From positions 124,001-188,000 of the forward strand of contig NZ_CP115149.1 in assembly GCF_027594505.1 (NCBI RefSeq): a DNA stretch of 64,000 bases. The letters run 5' to 3'. A program made the position numbers and the translations under genes. The notes below the pieces were generated by a model. It saw only the letters and a program-made list of their open reading frames with translations, had not been told where the DNA came from and searched no databases. This stretch comes from Tepidiforma flava (GTDB lineage: Bacteria > Chloroflexota > Dehalococcoidia > Tepidiformales > Tepidiformaceae). Positions 10,497-21,258 of this stretch are shown here, piece by piece; the first letter of the stretch is position 1, and every line of letters starts with the position of its first letter.

Positions 10497-11434
10497 CTAG
10501 CGGCGTTCGCCGCGGATGACGTTCGTGCAGACGCCGGTGAAGATGTTGGCCTGCAGCTCGATGTCCTCGGCGTCGCGGACCCAGGTGATGCGGGGGTCAT
10601 CACGGCGGAACCACTGCTCCCGGGAGCGGATGAGGCGGTGCGTGGCGCGCTTCGCCCGTTCGATGGCATCGTCGAGGGTGCAGCGCCCCAGGAGGTAGCC
10701 GGCCGCTTCTTCGTAGCCGATGGACGACATGGCGGGGGCATCGGGCGGGACACCGGCCTCGAGGAGGGCGCGAACTTCATCGAGCAGGCCGCCGGCAAAC
10801 ATCTGCTCGACGCGGCGGTCGACCCGCTCGTAGAGCTCCTTGCGGGGCACGTCGATGGCGAAGAGGAGGTACTCGAAGTCAGGCGGGCGTTTCTCCTGCC
10901 AGGCGGAGATGGGGCGGCCGGTCTTTTCGAAGACCTCGAGCGCGCGGACGACGCGGCGGACGTTGCGCGGGTCGATGCGCGCGGCTGCCGCGGGGTCGAC
11001 GGCGGCGAGGCGGGCATGGAGAGCGGCCGGGCCTTCAGCGCGGGCGACGCCTTCGAGGGCGGCACGAAGGGCGGGGTCGGGCGGGACGGCGGGGACCTGC
11101 CAGTTCTCAAGGACGGCCCAGGCGTACTGGGGGTGCCGCCGACGAGCCACGGGAAGGTGCCGCGGGCCCAGGCGCTTTCGAAGGCAGCGCGGGCATCGGC
11201 GACGTACTCGGCGAGAGAGTACCCTTCGCGGGGGTCGCGGATGTCGTAGAGATGGTGGCGGACGAGGCGGCGGTCGGCGGCCGTCGGCTTGGCGGTGCCG
11301 ATGTCCATCCCGCGGTAGACCTGGCGGCTGTCGGCGTTCACGATCTCGCCGCCGAGCCGCTGCGCGAGCTGGAGCGCGGCAGCGCTCTTGCCGGTGCCGG
11401 TGGGCCCGACGATGGCGACGAGGCGGCGGAGCAT
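10497..11434 (-). CDS. miaA: tRNA dimethylallyltransferase (apparent frameshift)
   Basis: MiaA adds an isopentenyl group to A37 of tRNAs that read UNN codons. The repaired protein is 312 aa. The P-loop is VGPTGTGKSAAA at the N-terminus, followed by the family motifs NADSRQVYRGMDIGTAKP and VGGTPQYAWA. RIDPRNVRRVVRALEV marks the prenyltransferase core, and IGYEEAAGYL lies near the C-terminus. One break at the run 11129-11133 is repaired by one base. The ATG overlaps the tpiA stop by one base (TGATG), so translation is probably coupled. Confidence 0.93.
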
Positions 11435-12176
11435 CAGGCAGGCGCGGCCGCGACGATGGCGGCAAACTGGGCGGCATCGAGCGAGGCGCCGCCGACGAGG
11501 GCGCCGTCGATGTCGGGCTGGGCGAGCAGGTCTGCGGCGTTGGCGGGGTTCACGCTGCCACCATACTGGATTCGGATGACCTCCGCGACATCGCCGCCGA
11601 GCTGGCGGAGGAGGCCGCGGATGAAGGCGCAGGCGGACTGGGCCTGCCCGGGAGTCGCGGTTTCGCCGGTGCCGATGGCCCAGACCGGTTCGTAGGCGAT
11701 CGTGATGCGGTGCGTGAGTTCGACGCCGGCGAGCGCGCCGCGGAGCTGGCGTTCGAGGACGGCCTCGGTCTCGCCGGCGCGCCGCTGCTCGAGGGTTTCG
11801 CCGACGCAGACGATGGGGTCGAGGCGGGAGGCGAGGACGGCGCGGAGCTTCCGGTTGACCCAGTCGTCGGTCTCGCCGAAGTACTGGCGGCGTTCGGAGT
11901 GGCCGATGATCACGAGCTGGCAGTAGTCCTCGAGCATCGGGACGCTGACTTCGCCGGTGTAGGCGCCCCGGGCTCCCAGAAGACGTCCTGCGCGCCGAGG
12001 CGGACGCGGGTGCCGCCGAGGGCTTCGCGGACCGGCGCGAGGTGGGGGAACGGCACGCAGACGGCGACATCCGCGGCTGCGACGGCGGCGCGCTCGGCGA
12101 CGGCCCGCGCGAGGGCGACGGCTTCGGACTCGGTGGTGTGCATCTTCCAGTTGCCGGCGATGAAGGGTCGGCGCAC
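11434..12176 (-). CDS. tpiA: Triosephosphate isomerase (apparent frameshift)
   Basis: Interconverts dihydroxyacetone phosphate and glyceraldehyde-3-phosphate. The repaired protein is 247 aa, the normal length. The substrate Lys is in FIAGNWKMH, the electrophilic His in [13 protein letters not shown], the catalytic Glu in [11 protein letters not shown], and the phosphate loop in [12 protein letters not shown]. One break at about 11966-11972, inside a C/G tract, is repaired by one base ([13 protein letters not shown]). The start is GTG at 12176, three bases after the preceding stop. Order pgk, membrane protein, tpiA, miaA on one transcript. Confidence 0.94.
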
Positions 12177-12179
12177 GGG

Positions 12180-12720
12180 TCAGGGCCTCCTGTCCGGGGC
12201 GAGGTAGTTCTCGATGACGGCGGCGAGCTCGGCGGGCCGCTCGACCGTGAGGCGGAGGTGGCGGGGCCGGGCGGTCGCGATGCCGGGGAGGACGGTGACG
12301 GGGTGAGGCGCGCTGAGGGTCAGCTGGAGCGCGGGGCCGGGCAGGGTCGCGAGGATGACGGTGCCATCCAGCCAGAGGCGGATGCCGAGCCCCTGCCAGA
12401 GGGGATGGCGGACGACCTCCGCGGCTTCGATATCGGCCCAGGGATCGTGCGGTCGATGGCAAGGGGAAAGCGGATGAGGAGACCGGCGGGGCCGGGAAGG
12501 ACGACGGCACCGGGGGTGCGAAGCGCCATGGACCCGATGAGCGCGACGCCGAGGAGGATGACGATCACGCCGAAGCCGGCAGGGATGGAGCCGTCCTGCA
12601 CGGCGACGCGGCCGGTCGCTGCGGCGGCTGCGACGAGGATGGCGGCGATGAGCCAGAGCGCTGCCGCCGCAGCGACCGGCCGCGGAAGCGGAACGGCCGG
12701 GGCTGCAGGGAGGCGGGCAT
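12180..12720 (-). CDS. Small PH-like membrane protein between pgk and tpiA (two apparent frameshifts)
   Basis: I do not recognise a named family. The repaired protein is about 180 aa. It has two hydrophobic helices, [15 protein letters not shown] at about residues 21-36 and [18 protein letters not shown] at about 48-66. A soluble beta-rich segment follows, with [14 protein letters not shown] and a later [17 protein letters not shown], which resembles the bacterial PH-like domains of membrane-anchored YdbS/YdbT-type proteins. Breaks at 12699-12702 and about 12437-12443 are each repaired by one base, giving an uninterrupted reading that stops 3 bases before tpiA. Its position inside a glycolytic operon is unexplained. 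Confidence 0.6.
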
Positions 12721-12724
12721 CGCC

Positions 12725-13911
12725 TCAGGCATCGAGGAGGGCCGCCACGCCTGGGAGGGTCTTGCCTTCGAGCATTTCGAGGGATGCACCGCCGCCGGTG
12801 GAGACGTGAGTGAAGCGGTCCTGCAGGCCGGTCGCGGCGACGACCGCGGCGGTCTCGCCGCCGCCGACGACCGTGACCGCGTCGAGGTTTGCGATCGCGC
12901 GGGCGAGCTCAAAGGAGCCGGCTGCGAACGGCTCCATTTCGAAGACACCCATCGGGCCGTTCCAGACGACGGCCTTCGCGCGCCGCAAGGCCTCGGCATA
13001 GCGGCGGACCGTTTCGGGGCCGATGTCGAGGATGAGGTAGCCGCGGGGCACGCTGTCGACCGGGACCGTGGCCGTCTCGGCGTCGGCGGCAAACCGGCTC
13101 GCGGCGACGACGTCGACGGGGAGGTGGAGTTCGACGCCGCGCGACTCGGCGGTGCGCATCAGTTCGCCTGCGGCATCGAGCAGGTCGTCTTCGACGAGGG
13201 ATGCGCCGACGTCGACGCCGCGGGCCTTGAGGAAGGTGTTCGCCATGCCGCCGCCGACGAGGAGGAGGTCGACCTTCGGCAGGAGGTGCTGGATGGCGGG
13301 CAGCTTGGAGCTGACTTTGGCGCCACCGACGACGGCCGCGAACGGGCGGGGCGGGCTGGCGACGAGCGCACCGAGATACCGGACCTCCTTCTCCATGAGG
13401 AGACCGGCGACGGCGGGCAGGTAGTGCGTCACCCCTCGGTGGAGGCGTGCGCGCGGTGGGCGGCGCCAAAGGCATCGTTGACGAAGACGTCGGCGAGGCT
13501 GGCGAGCTGGCGGGCGAATTCGGGGTCGTTCTTCTCTTCTCCGGGGTGGAAGCGGAGGTTCTCGAGGAGGAGGACGTGGCGGCCCATCGCTTCGACGGCG
13601 GCTTCGGCGACGGGGCCGACGCAATCCTCGGCGAAGAGGACTTCGCGGCCGAGGAGGTTCGCCATCCGGCCGGCGACCGGGGCGAGGGAGAGGGCCGGGT
13701 CGGGGCCTTTCGGCCGGCCGAGGTGGGAGCAGACGATAACGCGGGCATCCTGCCCGAGCAGGTACTCGATGGTGGGCAGGGATTCGCGGATGCGGGTGTC
13801 GTCGGTGATGACGCCGTCTTCGATGGGGACGTTGAGGTCGGCGCGGACGAGGACGCGCTTGCCCCGGACGTCGATGTCGCGGACGGTCTTCTTGCCGATG
13901 CTGTCGCTCAC
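12725..13911 (-). CDS. pgk: Phosphoglycerate kinase (apparent frameshift)
   Basis: Transfers phosphate from 1,3-bisphosphoglycerate to ADP. The repaired protein is 395 aa. N-terminal domain motifs include [22 protein letters not shown] and [12 protein letters not shown]. The nucleotide domain shows [22 protein letters not shown] and [10 protein letters not shown], then [16 protein letters not shown]. One break at the run 13432-13435 ([15 protein letters not shown]) is repaired by one base. The start is GTG at 13911, overlapping the rpiB stop by four bases (GTGA). Breakage of such an essential gene supports a sequence error. Confidence 0.95.
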
Positions 13912-14375
13912 GGGCGGCTCGCTTCCGCCGCGATGCCGCGGCGCTCGACGTCGCGCAGCTTGGCGACGCGCCGTTCGTGGCGGCCGCCTTCGAACTCGTT
14001 CGCAAGGAAGGCGCGGAGGATGTCTTCGGCGACGCCGCGGCCGATCTCCCATGCGCCGAGGGCGAGGACGTTGGCGTCGACGTGCTGGCGGGCGCGGGCG
14101 GCGCCCCAGCTGGTGTGGCAGAGGGCGCAGCGGATGCCGGGGACTTTGTTCGCCGTGATGCTGATGCCGACGCCGTTCGAGCAGAGGACGACGCCGAGGT
14201 CGGCGCGGCCGTCGAGGACGGCGCGGGCGACGGCCTCGGCGAAATCCGGGTAGTCGACGGATTCGGAGGAGTGGGTGCCGAGGTCGAGCACCTCGTGGCC
14301 CAGGCCGCGGGCGAAGTCGGCGAGGTGGTTTTTCAATTCGAAACCGGCGTGGTCGGCGCCGAAGGCGAGTTTCAC
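13908..14375 (-). CDS. rpiB: Ribose-5-phosphate isomerase B
   Basis: RpiB/LacA family sugar-phosphate isomerase (155 aa, intact), interconverting ribulose-5- and ribose-5-phosphate in the pentose phosphate pathway. The opening [14 protein letters not shown] and the segment [24 protein letters not shown] contain the catalytic Cys and phosphate-binding loop. [13 protein letters not shown] is the later family block. The start is GTG at 14375 with CAGGAGCG about 9 bases upstream, and it overlaps the tsaC stop as GTGA. It in turn overlaps pgk by GTGA. Confidence 0.93.
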   Translation of the reverse strand: MKLAFGADHAGFELKNHLADFARGLGHEVLDLGTHSSESVDYPDFAEAVARAVLDGRADLGVVLCSNGVGISITANKVPGIRCALCHTSWGAARARQHVDANVLALGAWEIGRGVAEDILRAFLANEFEGGRHERRVAKLRDVERRGIAAEASRP

Positions 14376-15016
14376 GAGCGGACGCTCCTGCGGACCGGGA
14401 TGGTGGCGAGACCCAGTATACGGGCGAGGTCGTGAGCGGCGATGGCGCCTTCGCGGAGGATGACGGGCTCGCCGCCGGAGAGGTCGATGACGGTGGAATC
14501 GATGCCCTGGGCGGTCGGTCCGCCGTCGATGGTCATCGCGCAGAAGGCGCCGACCTGGCGCGAGGCTTCTTCGGCGGTGACGGGGCTGGGGCCGCCGTGG
14601 ACGTTGGCGCTCGTGGCGGCGAGCGGGGCGCCGAGGGCGTCGACGATATCGAGCACGATATCGACGGGGACGATGCGGAAGCCGACGGTGGCGCCGCCGG
14701 AGAGGGCGGGGCTCGACCAGCCGGGGCGGGCGGGAACGATGATGGTCCACGCGCCGGGGCCGAGGGCGTCGACGAGGCGGAGCGCGGCCGGGGTCGGCGC
14801 CGCGTATTGCTCGAGGAGCGCAGCGTCGCGGCCGAAGAGGAGCTGGAGCGGCTGCGAAGGGTCGCGCTGTTTCGCGCGGTAGATGGCGGTCACGGCCTCG
14901 TCGATGCGGACGTCGGCGGCGATGCCGTAGACGGTGTCGGTCGGCAGGATGACGAGTTCGCCGGCGCGGAGGAGGTCGACGGCGCGGTCGACGAGGGACG
15001 GTGAGGGAGCTGTCAT
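14372..15016 (-). CDS. tsaC: Threonylcarbamoyl-AMP synthase, YrdC/Sua5 type
   Basis: Makes threonylcarbamoyl-adenylate for the t6A modification at A37 of ANN-decoding tRNAs. This is the short form (214 aa) with only the YrdC domain. Visible motifs are [13 protein letters not shown], then [15 protein letters not shown] (KxR substrate site), [15 protein letters not shown], and [14 protein letters not shown] at 15016 is chosen over an in-frame TTG at 15022. It is the first gene of the leftward run tsaC-rpiB-pgk-PH-tpiA-miaA and diverges from guaA over about 70 bases. Intact. Confidence 0.9.
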   Translation of the reverse strand: MTAPSPSLVDRAVDLLRAGELVILPTDTVYGIAADVRIDEAVTAIYRAKQRDPSQPLQLLFGRDAALLEQYAAPTPAALRLVDALGPGAWTIIVPARPGWSSPALSGGATVGFRIVPVDIVLDIVDALGAPLAATSANVHGGPSPVTAEEASRQVGAFCAMTIDGGPTAQGIDSTVIDLSGGEPVILREGAIAAHDLARILGLATIPVRRSVRS

Positions 15017-15087
15017 CGGCAAGCAGCAGGGTCCGTTGCCCGGACCCCCGGGTTGGGATAGCGTTCGGACAGAGTGTAACGCGTTCC

Positions 15088-16677
15088 ATGGCAGGCACGG
15101 ACCCGGCAGCTTCCCCGGCAGGCGCGCAGGACCCCGCGAAGCGGCACGAGAGCATCGTGGTGCTCGATTTCGGGTCGCAGTTCTCGATGCTCATCGCACG
15201 GCGGGTGCGTGAGCTGAACACCTACTGCGAGCTGCTGCCGTACGACACGCCGCGCGAGCGGCTGGCCGGGATGGACGTGCGGGGCATCATCCTCTCGGGC
15301 GGGCCGAACAGCGTCTACGAGGACGGCGCGCCGCTGGCGCCGGACTGGGTGTGGGAATCGGGGCTGCCGGTGCTCGGCATCTGCTACGGGATGCAGGTGA
15401 TGGCCCACCAGCTGGGCGGGAAAGTCGCACCGGGGCGGGAGCGGGAGTACGGCCCGGCGGTCGCGCACCGCGACCACGCGGCGCCGCTGCTGGAGGGGCT
15501 GCCGGCCGACTTCGAAGTCTGGATGAGCCACGGCGACCGGATCGAGGTGCTGCCGCCGGGCTTTACGGGGTACGCGAGCACGGCGAACTCGCCGCACGCT
15601 GTGATGGCCGACCCGGCCCGGGGCTACTACGGCCTGCAGTTCCACCCGGAGGTGGTGCACACCCCGCGGGGCAGGGACATCCTGCGGAACTTCGTGCAGG
15701 GCGTCTGCGGCTGCGAAGGGACGTGGACGCCGGGGAACTTCATCGAAGAGACCGTGGCGGCCATCCGCGCGCAGGTCGGGAGCGGGCGCGTCATCTGCGG
15801 GCTCTCGGGCGGGGTGGACAGCGCGGTCGCGGCGGTGCTGGTGCACCGCGCGGTGGGCGACCAGCTCACCTGCATCTTCGTGGACAACGGGCTGCTCCGG
15901 GCGGGCGAACCGGAGGAGGTGGTGACCACCTTCCGGAAGAACCTCGCGATCAACCTCGTGCACGTGGAAGCGGCGGAGGAGTTCCTCGCGCAGCTGGCGG
16001 AAGTGACGAACCCGGAGACGAAGCGCGTCCGCATCGGGAACACGTTCGTGCGGGTGTTCGAACGGGAGGCGCGGAAGATCGAGGACGCGCGGTTCCTTTG
16101 CCAGGGGACGCTCTACCCGGACGTCATCGAGAGCGGCTCGCACGGGAAGGGCGCGAGCACGATCAAGACGCACCACAACGTCGGCGGGCTGCCGCCGGAC
16201 ATGAAGCTGGAGCTGGTGGAGCCGCTGCGGTACCTGTTCAAGGACGAGGTGCGGCGCATCGGCGAGGCGCTCGGCCTGCCGGAGGAGATGGTGTGGCGCC
16301 ACCCGTTCCCGGGGCCGGGGCTGGCCATCCGCTGCATCGGCGAGGTGACGGCGGAGAAGCTGGCCATCCTCCGGCAGGCGGACCGGATCGTGCTGGACGA
16401 AATCCGCGAGGCGGGGCTGTACCGGGACATCTGGCAGGCGTTCGCCGTGCTCACCGACACGAAGACGGTCGGCGTGATGGGCGACTTCCGAACGTACGGG
16501 TACGCGGTGGCCGTGCGGGCGGTGGTGGCCGACGACGCGATGACGGCCGACTGGGCGCGGCTGCCGCACGAGCTGCTCTCGCGGATATCGAACCGGATCG
16601 TGAACGAGGTCCACGGGGTAAACCGGGTGGTGTACGACATCACACCGAAGCCGCCGGGGACGATCGAGTGGGAGTGA
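15088..16677 (+). CDS. guaA: GMP synthase (glutamine-hydrolysing)
   Basis: Converts XMP to GMP using glutamine nitrogen. Intact, 529 aa. Class I glutaminase domain (about residues 20-215): VLGICYGMQ carries the nucleophilic Cys, and [10 protein letters not shown] the His and Glu. The ATP pyrophosphatase domain follows with [12 protein letters not shown] (PP-loop). The C-terminal dimerisation domain ends KPPGTIEWE, the standard terminus. ATG at 15088 is chosen; the longer in-frame reading would overlap tsaC. The N-terminal 20 residues are Ala/Pro-rich. TGTAAC lies 7 bases before the ATG but is a poor -10. First of a purine operon. Confidence 0.96.
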   Translation: MAGTDPAASPAGAQDPAKRHESIVVLDFGSQFSMLIARRVRELNTYCELLPYDTPRERLAGMDVRGIILSGGPNSVYEDGAPLAPDWVWESGLPVLGICYGMQVMAHQLGGKVAPGREREYGPAVAHRDHAAPLLEGLPADFEVWMSHGDRIEVLPPGFTGYASTANSPHAVMADPARGYYGLQFHPEVVHTPRGRDILRNFVQGVCGCEGTWTPGNFIEETVAAIRAQVGSGRVICGLSGGVDSAVAAVLVHRAVGDQLTCIFVDNGLLRAGEPEEVVTTFRKNLAINLVHVEAAEEFLAQLAEVTNPETKRVRIGNTFVRVFEREARKIEDARFLCQGTLYPDVIESGSHGKGASTIKTHHNVGGLPPDMKLELVEPLRYLFKDEVRRIGEALGLPEEMVWRHPFPGPGLAIRCIGEVTAEKLAILRQADRIVLDEIREAGLYRDIWQAFAVLTDTKTVGVMGDFRTYGYAVAVRAVVADDAMTADWARLPHELLSRISNRIVNEVHGVNRVVYDITPKPPGTIEWE

Positions 16678-16681
16678 GCGC

Positions 16682-17956
16682 ATGAGCGCGCGAATCCTTC
16701 TGGTGGGGAGCGGCGGGCGGGAGCACGCCGTCGCGTGGAAGCTTTCGCAGTCGCCGCAGGTCGGCGAAATCTTCGTCGCGCCGGGGAACGCCGGGACGGC
16801 CAGCCTCGCGCGGAACCTCGACATTCGGCCGACGGACATCGACGGGCTGGTGCGGGCAGCGAAGGAGCACCGGGTCGACTTCTACCTCGCGACGATGGAC
16901 GACCCGCAGCCGCTGGGGCTCGTGGACCGGCTGCAGGCGGAGGGGTGCTCTGCTACGGCCCCTCGGCGGCGGCGGCGCGCATCGAGGCGAGCAAAGCGTG
17001 GGCGAAGGCGTTCATGGAGCGGCACGGCATCCCGACCGCGCGGGGGCGCTCGTTCAGCTCGTTCGAGGAGGCGGCGGCGTGGGTCGAATCGCTGCCGGAG
17101 CAGCGGCTGTGGGTGAAGGCCTCGGGGCTCGCGGCCGGGAAGGGCGCCGTGGGGGCGGCCAACCGGGACGAGGCGATCAGCATCCTGCGGTCGATGCTCA
17201 TCGAGCGGGCGTTCGGGGACGCCGGGAGCACGGTGGTGGTCGAGGAAGAGCTGAGCGGGTTCGAAACGAGCGCGCATGCGTTCTGCGACGGGACGACGGC
17301 CGTGCTGTGGCCGTTTGCGACCGACTACAAGCGCGCGCTGGACGGAGCGCAGGGGCTGAACACCGGCGGGATGGGGGCGTATGCGCCGACGAAAGGGGTG
17401 GACGAGCGGCTCGCGGCGGTCATCCGCGAGCGGGTCATCGACCCGGTGCTGCGCGGGATGGCGGCGGAGGGGCACCCGTTCGTGGGGACGCTCTTTCCGG
17501 GGCTGATGGTGCGGGACGGCGACGTCAACGTGATCGAGTACAACGCGCGGTCGGGCGACCCGGAAACGCAGGTGCACATGCTGCGGCTGGAATCGGACCT
17601 GTACGCCGTAGAGCGCGGCGGCGGAGGGGCGGCTGGGGGAGGTGGAGGTGCGGTGGGCAGCGGAGCCGGCGGTGTGCGTGGTGCTGGTGCCGGGCGGCTA
17701 CCCGGGCAAGTACGAGACCGGCCACCCGGTCGAAGGGCTCGACCGCGTCGACCCCGACGTGTTCGTCTTCCACGGCGGCACGAAGCTGGTCGACGGGCGG
17801 GTGGTAACGAGCGGCGGCCGGGCGCTGACGGTTGCCGCGCGGGGCGCGACGGTCCGCGAGGCGCGGGAGAAGGTGTACGACAACGTCCGGCGGATTCACT
17901 TCAAGGACATGCACTACCGGACGGACATCGCGCTGGAGGCGGCGGCGGGCGGCTGA
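16682..17956 (+). CDS. purD: Phosphoribosylamine-glycine ligase (two apparent frameshifts)
   Basis: ATP-grasp enzyme of the second step of purine synthesis, about 425 aa when repaired. [17 protein letters not shown] opens the protein. The ATP-grasp core shows [13 protein letters not shown], then [25 protein letters not shown], and [15 protein letters not shown]. The C-terminus has [19 protein letters not shown] and [14 protein letters not shown]. The first break at GGGG 16942-16945 needs one base. The second, near 17609-17616, needs a net two-base gain or one-base loss and is the only site in the window where the repair is not a simple one-base addition. It starts 4 bases after guaA. Confidence 0.92.
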
Positions 17957-17985
17957 CGCGGCTTCTCCGAGCGGGGCCGGCGGGC

Positions 17986-17991
17986 TACCAT
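17986..17991 (+). promoter_or_regulatory. Candidate -10 box for leaderless purB
   Basis: TACCAT ends 6 bases before the GTG start of purB. A TTCTCC 17 bases upstream (17963-17968) is a weak -35 candidate. The same 12-base arrangement TACCATTGCGG occurs before priA. Confidence 0.5.
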
Positions 17992-17997
17992 TGCGGG

Positions 17998-19289
17998 GTG
18001 ATCCCGCGCTACTCGCGGCCGGAGATGGCCGCCATCTGGACCGACGAAGCGAAGTACCGCCGCTGGCTCGATGTGGAGGTCGCGGCGTGCGAGGCGTGGG
18101 CTGAGCTGGGCGTCATCCCCGCGAGGCGGCGGAGAAAATCCGGCGGGATGCGCGCTTCGACCTCGCGAAGATCAACGAGTACCTCGCCATCACGCATCAC
18201 GACGTGACGGCGTTCCTCCGCTCGGTCGCGGATTCGCTCGGCGAAGAGGGGCGGTACGTCCACTTCGGGCTGACGAGCTCGGACGTCTGGGACACGGCGA
18301 CGGCGCTCCAGCTCCGGGATGCGAGCGACATCCTGATCGCGGATATCGACGGGCTGCTGGCGGTGCTCGAGCGGCAGGCGCGGGCGCACCGGGATACGCT
18401 CTGCGTGGGCCGGACGCACGGGGTGCACGCCGAGCCGACGACCTTCGGGCTGAAGCTGGCCGTGTGGGTCGACGAGATGCGCCGGAACCGCGCGCGGATG
18501 GTGGCGGCGCGGGATGCCGTGGCGGTCGGAGCAATCTCGGGGACGGTCGGCACGCACGCCTCGGTGCCGCCGCGGGTGGAGGAGCTGGTGTGCGAGAAGC
18601 TCGGGCTGGGCATCGAGGCGGCCTCGACGCAGGTCATCCAGCGGGACCGGCACGCGCAGTTCGTCACGACGCTGGCGCTCATCGGCGCCTCGCTGGAGAA
18701 GTTCGCGACGGAGATCCGGGCGCTGCAGAAGACGGAGGTGCGCGAGGCGGAGGAGCCGTTCGACGAGGGACAGACGGGTTCGAGCGCGATGCCGCACAAG
18801 CGGAACCCGGAGCTGTGCGAGCGGATCACGGGGCTGGCGCGGGTGCTGCGGGGATACGCCGTGACGGCGATGGAGAACGTGGCCCTGTGGCATGAGCGGG
18901 ACATCAGCCACTCGTCGACGGAGCGGATCGTGTTCCCGGACGCGACGCTGGTGCTGGACTACATGCTGAACCTGTTCACCGGGATCATGGAGCGCCTGCG
19001 GGTCTACCCGGAGCACATGCGGGAGAATCTCGAACGCTCCTACGGGCTGGTGTTTTCGCAGCGGGTGCTGCTGGCGCTCATCGAGACGGGGCTGAGCCGG
19101 CAGGAGGCGTACGCGATCGTGCAGCGGAACGCGATGCGGGCGTGGAACGAGCGGGTGCCGTTCCTCGAGCTGCTGCTGGCGGACCCGGAGGTGACCTCGC
19201 GGCTGCCGGAAGCGGAGCTGCGGGGGCTGTTCGACTACGGCTACTACCTGAAGAACATCGGCGCGACGTTCGAGCGCCTCGGCCTGTGA
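17998..19289 (+). CDS. purB: Adenylosuccinate lyase (apparent frameshift)
   Basis: Cleaves SAICAR to AICAR and adenylosuccinate to AMP. The repaired protein is 430 aa. It opens [19 protein letters not shown] from a GTG start, the usual PurB N-terminus. [13 protein letters not shown] and [14 protein letters not shown] carry substrate residues. The catalytic loop of the fumarase superfamily is [14 protein letters not shown]. One break at CCCC 18117-18120 (residue about 41) is repaired by one base. It is separated from purD by 41 bases that hold a possible leaderless promoter, so it may be transcribed on its own as well as with purD. Confidence 0.95.
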
Positions 19290-20067
19290 TGCAGCAGGGG
19301 CGCCGGGGAACGCGGGCCTGCTGCCGGCGCGCCGGGTCATCGGCACGGCGTGGGACCTGATCACGTCGCGGCCGCGGGAGGCGCTGCTGCCGGTTGCGGC
19401 GGTCGAAATCCCGGTGGCCGTCCTGACGGCCGGGGTGACGGCGGTTGCGCTCCTGACGGTGCTGCGCGACGTCGAACTCGGGACCGACGACCGCGGCTAC
19501 CTGCTCCTCATCCTGATCACTGCGGCCGCGCAGGCGCTGTTCGCGCAGGTGGCCCACGGGGCGGCGATCGTGTCGATCGCGGGGCTGCTGCGAGGCGAAC
19601 GGCTGACGCTGAGCGAGGCGCTGGACCCGCCGTTCACGCGGATGGGCGGGCTGCTGGCGATTCTCATCATCTTGCTGGCGGTGACGGCCGGGCTGGCGCT
19701 GACGCTCATCGGGCTGGTGCTGCTGCCGTACATCGCGGTGCGGCTGGCGCTGACGCACCAGGCGTTCCTGCTGGAGGGGCGATCGCCGTTCGGCGCATTC
19801 GGCCGGAGCTGGGCATTGATGCAGGGGCACATGCTGCGCATGCTGGGAGTGATGCTGCTGACGCTGCTCATCTTCCTCGGGCCCGCCCTGCTCATCCAGG
19901 CGCTCGACGCGCTGGTGGCGGGGCCGCGCGGGGCGCAGGTCGCGCTGCAGGCGGGCGTCTCGGTGCTGCAGGGCATCCTGACGATTCCGCTGGTGGCGTT
20001 CACCTCCGCGACGACGACGGTGTTCTACCTCAACCTGGAGGGAGCGCAGCCGTGGCCGAAACGATGA
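19289..20067 (+). CDS. Six-helix membrane protein between purB and purC (apparent frameshift)
   Basis: I do not recognise a specific family. The repaired protein is 259 aa. After a short cytoplasmic N-terminus (VIGTAWDLITSRPREALLP) there are about six hydrophobic helices, separated by amphipathic segments such as LLRGERLTLSEALD and LLEGRSPFGAFGRSWAL. This resembles the glycerophosphoryl-diester-phosphodiesterase-type membrane domain or YciC/UPF0259-like proteins. The ATG overlaps the purB stop (TGATG) and the stop overlaps the purC ATG (ATGA), so the gene is translationally tied to purine genes. One break at GGGG 19305-19308 is repaired by one base; alternatively a GTG at 19414 would give a shorter, unbroken protein. 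Confidence 0.65.
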
Positions 20068-20937
20068 TCCGCTCGGAGCTGCCGTGGCCGGTGTACCGGG
20101 GAAGGTGCGCGATACGTACGACCTCGGCGACCGGCTGCTGATCGTGGCGACGGACCGGATTTCGGCGCTGGACGTGGTGCTGCCGACCCCAATCCCGGGG
20201 AAGGGGAAGGTGCTGACGATGCTCTCGGCGTGGTGGTTCGAGCGCATCGGCGCCGTGGTGCCGAACCACTTCATCGCGGTGGTGACGGAGGCGAACCGCC
20301 GCGAGGTGCCGTTCGAGCTGGGGCCGGAGTACTTCGGGCGGTCGATGCTGGTGCGGAAGGCGAAACGGCTGGACGCGGAGTGCATCGCCCGGGGTACCTC
20401 TCGGGTTCGGGCTGGAAGGAGTACCGGGCGACGGGGACGGTGTGCGGCATCCCGCTGCCTGAGGGGCTGCGCGAGTCGGACCGGCTGCCGGAGCCGATTT
20501 TCACGCCGAGCACCAAGGCGGCGGAGGGGCACGACCGGAACATCACCTATTCGGAGCTGGAGGAGCTGGTCGGCCCCGAAGCGGCGAACGCGATGCGGAT
20601 ACGGACGATGGCCGTCTACGGGTATGCGCACACGGTGGCGCTGGAGCGGGGGATCATCATCGCCGATACGAAGCTGGAGTTCGGCTGGTGGAACGAGGAG
20701 GTCATCCTCATCGACGAGGTGCTGACGCCGGACAGCAGCCGGTTCTGGCTCGCCGAGGAGTACCGGCCCGGCGGGCCGCAGCCGAGCCTCGACAAGCAGC
20801 CGGTGCGGGACTGGCTGGCGGCGAACTGGCGGGATGGCGAACCGGTCCCGGAGCTGCCGCGCGACGTCGTCGAAGCGACAACGGAACGGTACCGCCGTGC
20901 GTACCGGATGCTGACTGGAGAGGAGCTTTCGCTGTGA
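20064..20937 (+). CDS. purC: SAICAR synthetase (two apparent frameshifts)
   Basis: Phosphoribosylaminoimidazole-succinocarboxamide synthase joins aspartate to CAIR. The repaired protein is 291 aa. Near the N-terminus are GKVRDTYDLGDRLL and ATDRISALDVVLP. SGSGWKEYRATGTVCG follows, then EPIFTPSTKAAEGHD, and IIIADTKLEFG, which holds the ATP-site Asp/Lys. LTPDSSRFW lies near the end. Breaks at 20098-20101 and 20391-20394 each need one base. ATG at 20064 overlaps the preceding stop; a GTG at 20053 is an alternative. The stop overlaps the purS start. Confidence 0.95.
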
Positions 20938-21257
20938 GCAAGAAAGACGGGAAGTCGAAGGCGGAGAAGGCCGAGAAAAAGGCCAGGAAGGAGGCGGGCG
21001 AGGCGAAGGGGTTCCTCGCGCGTGTGTACGTGGCGCTCAAACCGACCGTGAACGACCCGGAGGGGCTGACCATCGCGAATGCGCTCGGGTCGCTCGGGTT
21101 CGATGGCGTCGAAGGCGTGCGGTCGGGCAAGTACTTCCAGGTGCGGCTCCGGGCAGCGGACGCGAAGGCTGCGGCCGAGCAGGTGGACCAGATGTGCAGC
21201 CGGCTGCTGGCGAACCCGGTCATCGAGACGTACGAGTTCGAGCTCGAGAAGGCGTGA
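20934..21257 (+). CDS. purS: FGAM synthase subunit PurS with lysine-rich N-terminal extension
   Basis: PurS is the small bridging subunit of the PurLQS formylglycinamidine synthase. Residues about 28-107 are a full PurS domain: ARVYVALKPTVNDPEGLTI, then LGFDGVEGVRSGKYFQV, and a CSRLLANPVIETYEFEL end. PurS is usually about 80 aa; this one is 107 aa because of a charged tail of about 27 residues (SKKDGKSKAEKAEKKARKE). The GTG start at 20934 overlaps the purC stop, and GGAGAGGAG lies 8 bases upstream, so the extension is translated. purL and purQ are not in the window. Intact. Confidence 0.9.
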   Translation: MSKKDGKSKAEKAEKKARKEAGEAKGFLARVYVALKPTVNDPEGLTIANALGSLGFDGVEGVRSGKYFQVRLRAADAKAAAEQVDQMCSRLLANPVIETYEFELEKA

Positions 21258-21258
21258 G

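Noticed and set aside
15017-15087. Riboswitch or purine-responsive leader before guaA
   Set aside because: The tsaC-guaA gap is about 70 bases with no room or conserved core for a purine riboswitch aptamer.
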